Positions 8,301-14,135 of a DNA stretch of 18,404 bases are shown here, in pieces. The notes beneath the pieces were generated by a model. It worked only from the letters and a program-made list of their open reading frames with translations, had not been told where the DNA came from and did not search any database. This DNA comes from an uncultured Collinsella sp. GTDB taxonomy: Bacteria > Actinomycetota > Coriobacteriia > Coriobacteriales > Coriobacteriaceae. Both the position numbers and the translations under genes were made by a program. The stretch spans positions 1-18,404 of the forward strand of contig URTZ01000019.1 in the NCBI GenBank assembly GCA_900550825.1. The letters run 5' to 3'. The first letter of the stretch is position 1; each line of letters begins with the position of its first letter.

Positions 8301-8852
8301 TTTGGGGGCGTCGGGACCAACGGCACCGGCAAGCTTGCGGCGCATGCTCGCCAGCTCATCCATGCGCGCGTCCGAAAGATCGGAGAGCGCCGCCATGAGG
8401 CTGGGACTCGTGGGGACAGGTGCTGGGAAGGGAAAGTTGGGGTTGACCGTGGGCGTTGTAGGCGCGGGACGCGCGGACTGTTTGGGCTGAGCCGCAAACG
8501 TGCGGACCGGCGTGCGCAAACCTTCGACGGGCTCGGCACCGCTGGCGTCCAGGTACGCCAGCGCCGTGGCGATGGCGTGCTTGCACATGCCGGGGTAGCG
8601 ATAGGCAGCGGGGCAATCGCAGTCGTAGTCGATCACCTCGTGCTCGTCCATGTCAAGCGCCACGTGCGTCTTGTACAGGTCGCCGCGCGAGCCGCGCACC
8701 GAGCCCTCAACCGTCACGTTTTTGGAGAAGCGCGAGCCGCTGTCCTCGATCGACAGAACGGCGCCGTTGAGCATGAGCGAACGCCCCTTCATAAAGGTTC
8801 CGCTCAACGCCGCCTCTTTGCGAAGCGCCTGCACAAACGTCCCCTGCGCCAT
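5388..8852 (-). CDS. SWIM zinc-finger SNF2/RapA-type DEAD-like helicase
   Basis: A 1154-residue SNF2-family ATPase. The N-terminal SWIM zinc finger is CDCPAAYRYPGMCKH (C78, C80, C90, H92). A Pro/Ala-rich linker (about 110-155) and a long beta-rich bacterial-SNF2 region (about 190-640) follow. The helicase core has DDMGLGKT (716-723), DEAQ (815-818), TGTPIENR (about 843-850), the second RecA lobe with LLFSQFTGML, and DRAHRIGQ at about 1089-1096. Such proteins translocate on duplex DNA and may remodel nucleoprotein or RNA polymerase; the exact substrate is unknown. ATG 8852 is chosen because GGAGGAA (complement of 8856-8862) fits it; a GTG at 8870 precedes that site. It lies 28 nt after dnaE and is probably cotranscribed with it, which suggests a link to replication or repair, though this is inference. 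Confidence 0.92.
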   Translation of the reverse strand: MAQGTFVQALRKEAALSGTFMKGRSLMLNGAVLSIEDSGSRFSKNVTVEGSVRGSRGDLYKTHVALDMDEHEVIDYDCDCPAAYRYPGMCKHAIATALAYLDASGAEPVEGLRTPVRTFAAQPKQSARPAPTTPTVNPNFPFPAPVPTSPSLMAALSDLSDARMDELASMRRKLAGAVGPDAPKAALEPSLVPYYNPLFADRFSWALEFRIRCGSVSYVVKDIDGMADAYVRGGTFSYGKKLTFVHTPEAFEDVSTKLLSLVLTTVAYLDDITSSRSASYDFARSGFVAERQLPLSEHSIVYVLDLLRGQTISFEPAWSRGTTTHRTYDVAVELSPQGEDEASAKRPPLLAAKIAPAAGGSYDLRLPADAYCFASGDVAYLVDTRRARRTDVAFAQHAAPFLSRLLPCRTPVHIAADQVGEFCRMALPILRDYTDLTAPAALDTVAPEPSFAMAIGVDDGLVTCKITVTYGDWSADLFSLGAPGSPFEEQRPGVPPRDEVAEFRVMDTAALYFDFYEGGLAFEERDDESLFCLLTEGLSALSELGEVMLSDRLRQISVRPAPKLSVRATVKSNLLDVELGASGLSAADLAIYLDSYKRHQTFARLTSGDIIRLDEGARAAFGLAEDLGVDAVDLLDGVSLPASSTLFVDSMLARTPALEADRDAAFRRTVERLDTLGKMDFTVPVSLKATLRGYQVDGYQWLGSLEHLGLGGILADDMGLGKTLQMIAHILARVEAGDTKPTLVVCPASLVYNWTAELERFAPSLDVCAIVGAKAQRRVQIAGVAEHNVVVTSYDLMRRDIDEYVEQDFARAVLDEAQYIKNPLTQVARAAKRLPAGVRFALTGTPIENRLSELWSIFDFLMPGLLGTRESFAKRFESPVEHAEGDSAARLQALVSPFVLRRVKEDVVADLPEKIEDTVMAQLTGEQRKLYLANQDRIAQQVQHRESSEFKKDKLKVLAELTKLRQICCDPRLHYEDYKAGSAKLDTCMELVHGALDGGHRILLFSQFTGMLDIIGKRLAKEDIAFLKLTGASSKESRAKMVAQFQAGEVPVFLISLKAGGVGLNLTAADVVIHYDPWWNVAAQDQATDRAHRIGQQHTVTVYKLIAKDTIEERIMQMQESKRDLVNSVLGGDGISSALFTREDVLALLGGDGR

Positions 8853-8880
8853 CACTTCCTCCAATCTCACCCGGGGTAGC

Positions 8881-11800
8881 TTAGATAACCGTCACGCGGC
8901 CTTGGTTGCCGACGATGGCCTTTGCCTCTGCCAGCAGCGGAATCGAGCGCGCGTTGACCTTGGCCGGCACCTCAGCGCGCAGCACGCGCCCGTCGACTTG
9001 CTCAATAAAGATCTCCACGCGGTCGCCGCCCGGGTTGGTGGTGAGCACCGTGGCCAGGCGCGCCATATTGCCCTGGCTAAAGCGGCTGTTGGGCACCATG
9101 ACCTCAAAGACCTTGGGCTTGTTTTTCTCCTCGCTAAGCTCCAGCGGCACAATCTCCTGCGCGATGATCTGGTCGCCGCGGTCCGAGCGCTCGAGCTTGC
9201 CCTTAATGCGCACAAACGCGTCGGACAGCTGCGCGCCGGTCTCGGGATCGACCTCGCCGTACAGGTACCCCTCGGCCTCTTTATAGGTCTTGGGGAACAC
9301 GACGACGGTGGCCTCGCCTTCCATGTCCTCGAGCTGCACAATGCCCATGGGGTCGCCGTTTTTGGTCACGCGCTTGGACACGCTCGAGACCATGCCGGCC
9401 CACCACAGCGCCTTGCCCTCGGGAATCTCCTGGTTGATGGTACCGCCCGTGGGGTTTTGCACCTCATAGCCGGTGTCGATCTGCGAGAACGAGAAGTCGC
9501 GCGCTTTGCTAAGTGCATACTCAAACGGGCGCAGCGGGTGGTCCGAGACATAGATGCCCAGAACCTCTTTCTCCTGGCTCAGCTTAAGGTGGCGGTCCCA
9601 CTCCTGGCCATCCGGATCGGGCACGCTCACCTCAAAGCCCGAGCCCTCAACGTCGCCAAACATATCGAAGAACGACGTCTGGCCGCTCGCGCGATCCTTC
9701 TGGCGCTTTACTGCGGCATCGATGATGTTCTCGGGGTTGTTCTTGTCCACAAAGTGCATCATCTGGCGACGCGGATACCCCGTGGAGTCGAAGGCGCCTG
9801 CCTTGATCAGCGATTCGATCACGCGGCGGTTTGCCTGGCTGGAGTCCACGCGCTCGACAAAGTCGTGCAGCGTCTTAAACGGACCGCCCGCCTCGCGCTC
9901 GGCGATAATCGCCTGCGCCACGCCGGTGCCCACGCCGCGGATGCCGGCCAGACCAAAGCGCACGCCCTCCTTGGTAGCCGTGAACTCGGTACCGGACTCG
10001 TTGACATCTGGCGAAAGCACGGGGATGCCGTCGTGACGGCATGCCGAGACGTAGTGCACGATCTTGTCGGTCTTACCCGTATAGGACGTCAGAACGGCCG
10101 CCATGTACTCGTGCGGATAGTGCGCCTTGAGCCACGCCGTCTGCATAACCAGGATGGCGTAGCCGGCGGAGTGCGACTTGTTGAAGGCGTAGGATGCGAA
10201 CTCGAGAACATCGTCCCAAATCTTCTGGGCGACCTCGCGCGTGTAGTTGTTCTTGATAGCGCCGTTCATCCAGTGGTCGTAGGTGGTCTCGTCCGAGCCA
10301 TCCTCCCAGTGGAGCACCGTCGACGTGAGCAGCTTAATCTTTTTCTTAGCCACGGGCTTACGGATACGCGAGTCCGATTCGCCCTTGGAGAAGCCGCACA
10401 TCTCGACGGAGATGAGCATAACCTGCTCCTGGTAGACCATGGTGCCGTAGGTTTCGCCCAGGATGTCGTCCAGGCGGTCGTCGTAGGAGACGGCCGGCTC
10501 CTTGCCGTTCATACGGTTGATGTAGGACGAGACCATGCCGGCGCCCAGCGGGCCCGGGCGGTATAGGGCGATTAATGCCACGACGTGCTTGTACTCGGTG
10601 GGCTTCATGTTCTTGATCGTGGCCGTCATGCCGGCGGACTCGACCTGGAAGACGCCGGCGGTGTGGCCGGAGCCCATGAGTTTAAAGATCTCGGGATCGT
10701 CAAAGGGAATCTCTTCCTCTTTGATGTCGATGCCGAAGTTCTTTTTGATGTTTGCCTTGGCCTTGGAGATAACCGTCAGCGTACGCAGGCCCAGGAAGTC
10801 CATCTTGAGCAGGCCCATGTCGGCAACGGTATGGCCCTCGTACTGGGTAATCTCGACGCCGCCCTTGGTGTCGAGCTTGGTGGGCACGTGCTCGTTGACG
10901 GGGTCGCGGCAGATCAGAACGGCGCACGCGTGCACGCCCTCGCCACGGGTGAGACCCTCGATCGAGAGCGCCGTGTCGATGATGCGGCGGGCGTCGTCGT
11001 CCTTTTTATAGGCCTCGGCAAAATCGGGGTTAAACAGATCCTCTTTGCCGGGCTGCTTGTCGAGCACCTGCTTGAGCTTGACCTTGGGGTCGCTCGAGAC
11101 CATCTTGGACAGGCGCTGACCCATGTAGACCGGGTAGTCCAAGACGCGCGCGGCGTCGTTGATGGCCTGCTTGGCCTTGATGGTCGAGTAGGTGATGACG
11201 TGGGTGACCTTCTCGGGGCCGTAGAGCTGACGAACGTGCTCCACGACCTCGAGGCGCCGCTCATCGTCGAAGTCCATATCGATATCGGGCATCTCGGTAC
11301 GCTGCGGGGACAGGAACCTCTCGAACATCAGGCCGTTCTCGAGCGGGTCGAACGCGGTGATGTTCATGGCGTAGGCGACGATAGCGCCGGCGGCCGAACC
11401 ACGGCCGGGGCCGACGCCGATGCCGTTGTCCTTGGCCCATTGCACGTACTCGGCAACGATCAAAAAGTAGGCGGCAAAGCCCTTGTCGCAGATGACCTTG
11501 TATTCGTACTCAAAGCGCTCTTTGATGTTGACGCCGCCGATCTCGCGCGTGGCCCAGTCGTCGCCGTAGTGCTGGCGCAGGCCCTTCTCGCACTCGCGGC
11601 GGAACTGGCTCTCGTGCGTCTCGCCGGGGTCGAGCAACGGGAAGCGCGGCAGGATGATGGAGTCCCAGTCGAGCTCCACGTAGCACTTGTCGGCGATCTC
11701 GAGCGTGTTGTCGCAGGCCTCGGGGCAATACGGGAACATTGCCCGCATCTCCTCCTCGGTCTTCATGTAAAACTCCGAGCCGGTCATGCGCATGCGGTTG

Positions 11801-12684
11801 GGGTCGTCGACCTTGGCGTTCATGCCGATGCACATGATGACATCCTGCACGGGTGCGTCCTCGCGGCGCAGGTAGTGGAAGTCGTTGGTGGCGATGACCT
11901 TGACGCCCACCTGTTTAGCAATGTCGATGAGCGTGCGGTCCATCTGCTCGTCGGTCAGGCCGTTGTCGGTGGTGATGCCGTGTTCCTGAATCTCGATATA
12001 GAAGTCGCCGGGATCAAAGGTGTCACGGAAGGTCTCGGCCCACTTGATGGCGCCCTCCATGTCACCGCGGTCGATGTATTTGGGGATGATGCCCGCGATA
12101 CAGGCGCTCGTGCAGATCATGCCCTTGGCATGGCGGCGCAGGTTGTCGAGCGTCACGCGCGGCTTGTAGTAAAAGCCCTGCACGGCGGCCTCGGAGACCG
12201 TCTGCATTAGGTTGACGTAGCCCTCCTGATCCTTGGCCAGAAGGATCATGTGGTAGAGCTCGGGCTTGTGGTCGCGGGCAAGGGTCTCGTCCGGCGTAAA
12301 GTAGACCTCGCAGCCAAAGATGGGCTTGATGACCAGGGGCGGTTTGAGCTCGTCGATGTTGCCCTTCTCGTCCCACATGGCCATGTCTTTGACGTACTGG
12401 GCATGCTCGCGCGGGTTTGCCTCGGGGTCGGGCTCCACCAGCTCGTCGCGGCGGTCCTTTTCCAAGAAGGCCTTGTCGTGGCTCCAGGTTTTGTACTCGG
12501 GCGTGTTGTGATTGACGGCGTCGCAGGCCAGCGCCAGGTCGGGCACGCCATACATGTAGCCGTGGTCGGTAATGGCCACGGCAGGCATGCCCAGCTCAAC
12601 GGCACGGTTGACCATATCCTGGATACGGGTTGCGCCGTCGAGCATGGAAAAAACAGTGTGATTGTGCAGATGGACGAATGCCAT
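8881..12684 (-). CDS. dnaE: DNA polymerase III alpha subunit
   Basis: Replicative DNA polymerase, 1267 residues, within the range for actinobacterial DnaE1 though longer than E. coli DnaE. An N-terminal PHP domain has HLHNH (H6, H8), ITDHG (38-42), GCEVY (E126), YHMILL (H145), SACIAG (C194) and NDFH (D268, H270). This is an apparently full metal-binding set, compatible with PHP proofreading. The polymerase catalytic aspartates are in PDIDMDF (D469, D471) and KMDFLGLR (D629). GPGRGSAAG (425-433), FNKSHSAGY (834-842), a helix-hairpin-helix near 911-925 and an OB domain at about 1093-1180 follow. A charged insertion at about 60-115 enlarges the PHP domain, as in actinobacteria. Starts at ATG 12684 with GGAG 8 nt upstream. 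Confidence 0.97.
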   Translation of the reverse strand: MAFVHLHNHTVFSMLDGATRIQDMVNRAVELGMPAVAITDHGYMYGVPDLALACDAVNHNTPEYKTWSHDKAFLEKDRRDELVEPDPEANPREHAQYVKDMAMWDEKGNIDELKPPLVIKPIFGCEVYFTPDETLARDHKPELYHMILLAKDQEGYVNLMQTVSEAAVQGFYYKPRVTLDNLRRHAKGMICTSACIAGIIPKYIDRGDMEGAIKWAETFRDTFDPGDFYIEIQEHGITTDNGLTDEQMDRTLIDIAKQVGVKVIATNDFHYLRREDAPVQDVIMCIGMNAKVDDPNRMRMTGSEFYMKTEEEMRAMFPYCPEACDNTLEIADKCYVELDWDSIILPRFPLLDPGETHESQFRRECEKGLRQHYGDDWATREIGGVNIKERFEYEYKVICDKGFAAYFLIVAEYVQWAKDNGIGVGPGRGSAAGAIVAYAMNITAFDPLENGLMFERFLSPQRTEMPDIDMDFDDERRLEVVEHVRQLYGPEKVTHVITYSTIKAKQAINDAARVLDYPVYMGQRLSKMVSSDPKVKLKQVLDKQPGKEDLFNPDFAEAYKKDDDARRIIDTALSIEGLTRGEGVHACAVLICRDPVNEHVPTKLDTKGGVEITQYEGHTVADMGLLKMDFLGLRTLTVISKAKANIKKNFGIDIKEEEIPFDDPEIFKLMGSGHTAGVFQVESAGMTATIKNMKPTEYKHVVALIALYRPGPLGAGMVSSYINRMNGKEPAVSYDDRLDDILGETYGTMVYQEQVMLISVEMCGFSKGESDSRIRKPVAKKKIKLLTSTVLHWEDGSDETTYDHWMNGAIKNNYTREVAQKIWDDVLEFASYAFNKSHSAGYAILVMQTAWLKAHYPHEYMAAVLTSYTGKTDKIVHYVSACRHDGIPVLSPDVNESGTEFTATKEGVRFGLAGIRGVGTGVAQAIIAEREAGGPFKTLHDFVERVDSSQANRRVIESLIKAGAFDSTGYPRRQMMHFVDKNNPENIIDAAVKRQKDRASGQTSFFDMFGDVEGSGFEVSVPDPDGQEWDRHLKLSQEKEVLGIYVSDHPLRPFEYALSKARDFSFSQIDTGYEVQNPTGGTINQEIPEGKALWWAGMVSSVSKRVTKNGDPMGIVQLEDMEGEATVVVFPKTYKEAEGYLYGEVDPETGAQLSDAFVRIKGKLERSDRGDQIIAQEIVPLELSEEKNKPKVFEVMVPNSRFSQGNMARLATVLTTNPGGDRVEIFIEQVDGRVLRAEVPAKVNARSIPLLAEAKAIVGNQGRVTVI

Positions 12685-12803
12685 GTGATGAGCTCCGATG
12701 CGGGTTCGTGTTCTGACTGAACGATTTTACCGCACGGCACGGACGCCCACCGAAAGTAGCTAATTTGGGACGAGGCTTTTTGTAGGTTCGCCCGCTCTCG
12801 AGC

Positions 12804-12853
12804 CCGTTTGGTGTGGGTTTTATCGCCGCCCCAAGCCGTTTGGTGTGGGTTTT
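12804..12853. repeat. 18-bp direct repeat pair
   Basis: CCGTTTGGTGTGGGTTTT occurs exactly at 12804-12821 and again at 12836-12853, start to start 32 bp. The 12-bp core GGTGTGGGTTTT appears a third time inverted at 12932-12943. Two direct copies are too few for a CRISPR array. They could be a dispersed intergenic repeat or a protein-binding site. Confidence 0.75.
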
Positions 12854-12895
12854 CGCGAGAGCAACTTCTCTATGTTGGAGAAACCGCAGGTAAAT

Positions 12896-12946
12896 GATGG
12901 TGTCGGATTTCGAATTCGCTCGATGAAGTTCAAAACCCACACCATC
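12896..12946. repeat. Long palindrome with inverted copy of the repeat core
   Basis: Arms GATGGTGT (12896-12903) and ACACCATC (12939-12946) are perfect complements. The right arm overlaps the inverted core AAAACCCACACC (12932-12943). Inside sits an 8-bp palindrome, CGAATTCG (12911-12918). The whole 51 bp could fold as an imperfect hairpin, as intergenic REP-type elements do. Confidence 0.5.
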
Positions 12947-13038
12947 GAGGCACGAAATTACCGAAGAAGCACAACATTGGTGCCAGGTACTTTTGACAGG
13001 TTAGCGCTGAGCACATCTGGCAGATTCCTAAGGAACAT

Positions 13039-13323
13039 CTACTCCCCTGCGTCTGTCATGAGGACAGCAGCGCACTCGCTGGGGCGTGCATCCTCCAGGC
13101 CGGAGAAGAACTCGACAACCGGAACATCCAAACCGTCCGCAAGTTTGCAGAGCCACTCGAGCGAGGGGTTGAACTTCCCAACCTCAAACTTGTTCAGGGC
13201 AGAACGGTCGATGCCCGATCGCTCGGCGGCAAAGGTCTGACTGTAGCCCCTTTGCACGCGAATACGACCGGCGTTAACGCCCACGACCTTGCGGATAGAT
13301 ATGTTGATGCCATCGCTTTTCAT
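13039..13323 (-). CDS. XRE-family helix-turn-helix regulator
   Basis: A 94-residue protein with one HTH_3/Cro-C1 domain (about 15-73): RIRVQRGYSQTFAAERSGID, then RSALNKFEVGKFNPSLEWL, then LADGLDVPVVEFF. Length and context fit a small controller protein of a restriction-modification locus. It is divergent from the methyltransferase operon, with 116 nt between the starts that contain operator-like palindromes, so it probably represses or times that operon and itself. The ATG at 13323 has no good Shine-Dalgarno, so a short-leader or weakly translated message is possible. The last 20 residues are not part of the HTH fold and were not recognised. Confidence 0.88.
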   Translation of the reverse strand: MKSDGINISIRKVVGVNAGRIRVQRGYSQTFAAERSGIDRSALNKFEVGKFNPSLEWLCKLADGLDVPVVEFFSGLEDARPSECAAVLMTDAGE

Positions 13324-13340
13324 GGCTGCAATCGTATTGA

Positions 13341-13355
13341 CGAACGCACCGTTCG
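13341..13355. promoter_or_regulatory. Inverted repeat CGAAC-N5-GTTCG in the divergent control region
   Basis: Perfect 5-bp arms around GCACC, 18 bp in front of the XRE start codon. It resembles a LexA box but has a spacer of five rather than four, so SOS control is not claimed. It could be an operator or a leader hairpin of the XRE message. Confidence 0.35.
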
Positions 13356-13363
13356 CTGAGGTT

Positions 13364-13378
13364 TATATTCCACAATAT
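13364..13378. promoter_or_regulatory. Operator-like site 1, TATATTCCACAA copy with ATATT/AATAT arms
   Basis: TATATTCCACAA at 13364-13375 is repeated exactly inside the larger palindrome at 13406-13417, start to start 42 bp, about four helical turns. The site is itself an inverted repeat, ATATT-CCAC-AATAT (13365-13378). It also contains TTTATA/TATAAA, a possible -10 for either direction. Confidence 0.55.
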
Positions 13379-13394
13379 CGAGATCGAGGTTAGA

Positions 13395-13420
13395 CTGTTG
13401 TGGACTATATTCCACAACAG
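13395..13420. promoter_or_regulatory. Operator-like palindrome 2 upstream of the methyltransferase operon
   Basis: CTGTTGTGGA (13395-13404) and TCCACAACAG (13411-13420) are perfect 10-bp complementary arms around CTATAT. It ends 19 bp before the methyltransferase start. Perfect arms, location in a divergent spacer and the shared 12-mer with site 1 make it the probable binding site of the neighbouring XRE protein; that link is inference. Confidence 0.65.
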
Positions 13421-13439
13421 CAACGGGGGATCGATTTCC

Positions 13440-14135
13440 ATGGCTCAGCAGGTTAAATCTCGCAAGAGAGTGCAGGAGCACGGAGAGGTCTTTACGAACG
13501 AGCGCGAAGTCAACGCCATGCTCGATATGGTCAAACAGGAGACTGAGCGCATCGAATCCCGTTTTCTGGAGCCGGCGTGCGGCAATGGCAATTTCCTGGC
13601 CGAGGTACTGCGCCGCAAGCTCGCCGTTGTAAGCCAGCGTTACAAGAAGAATCCCGACGATTACCAACGCAATGCGTTCGTCGCTGTAAGTAGCCTTTAC
13701 GGCGTCGAGCTTCTCGAAGACAACGCCCAAGAATGCCGTGATCGTCTATACGGAATCGTCGAGGCAGAAGCTAAGAAAGCAATCAAAAAGCCGGACGCGA
13801 TCTTCCTCGAGTCAATCCGCTACGTGCTCGACAAGAACATCCTGTGCGGCGATGCTCTCACGCTCAAAGACGCCAACGACAATCCCATCACCTTTGCCGA
13901 ATGGTCACTCGTAACGGGCGACAAGGTGAAGCGCCGAGATTTCTTGCTGAGCGAGCTTCTCGATGGCAACGCCGACAAGGGAGAAACGCTCCCTCTTTTC
14001 ACCTTCGACGACTTAGGCGGCGATGTCCGAGCGCATACCGACTGGGAGTACGACGCCGAGCTCGACGCCTATATCCCTTCCGCAATAAAAGACTATCCCC
14101 TCACCAATTACTGGGAGGTCCAGTGCCATGGCTAA
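13440..14135 (+). CDS. Small SAM-binding methyltransferase subunit without NPPY motif
   Basis: The 231-residue product has the N-terminal signature of DNA N6-adenine methyltransferases: motif X region EHGEVFTNEREVNAML (13-28), motif I FLEPACGNGNFL (42-53), motif II YGVELLEDN (87-95) and NILCGDALT (133-141). The catalytic (N/D)PPY motif IV is absent; after motif III come FAEWSLVTGDKVKRRDF (152-168) and a variable acidic C-terminus. It can therefore bind SAM but probably not methylate alone, and may pair with the product of the next gene. ATG 13440 has GGGGGA 9 nt upstream; the frame is open back to a TTG at 13398 inside the operator, which I reject. It overlaps the next gene by 8 nt. Automatic annotation would probably call it restriction endonuclease subunit M. 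Confidence 0.82.
   Translation: MAQQVKSRKRVQEHGEVFTNEREVNAMLDMVKQETERIESRFLEPACGNGNFLAEVLRRKLAVVSQRYKKNPDDYQRNAFVAVSSLYGVELLEDNAQECRDRLYGIVEAEAKKAIKKPDAIFLESIRYVLDKNILCGDALTLKDANDNPITFAEWSLVTGDKVKRRDFLLSELLDGNADKGETLPLFTFDDLGGDVRAHTDWEYDAELDAYIPSAIKDYPLTNYWEVQCHG

Larger units (their letters stand above)
12685..13038. other. Gene-free spacer between dnaE and the XRE regulator
   Basis: No convincing gene is present in these 354 nt; small open frames lack ribosome sites and family similarity. The left end should hold the dnaE promoter: TAAAAT on the minus strand near 12727-12732 is a possible -10, without a clear -35. The centre carries short direct and inverted repeats (listed separately). 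Near 12977-12996 the stretch TTGGTGCCAGGTACTTTTGA resembles the short dispersed motifs around RAYT/REP elements, from memory only. It separates housekeeping genes from the accessory cassette. Confidence 0.6.

Noticed and set aside
8650..12210. Long plus-strand frames (8650-10566 and 10585-12210) opposite dnaE
   Set aside because: They are mirror frames of dnaE with low-complexity Leu/Val/His/Arg-rich products. DnaE on the minus strand accounts for the region fully.
12804..12853. CRISPR array
   Set aside because: Only two direct copies 32 bp apart with a 14-bp gap, no further units and no cas genes.
12596..13240. Small frames in and around the dnaE-XRE spacer (12596-12940 minus, 12845-13240 plus)
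   Set aside because: They cross the repeat cluster or run antisense to real genes, have no Shine-Dalgarno site and resemble no family.
13341..13355. LexA box in the XRE control region
   Set aside because: CGAAC and GTTCG are separated by five bases, not the four of GAAC-N4-GTTC, so it is listed only as an inverted repeat.
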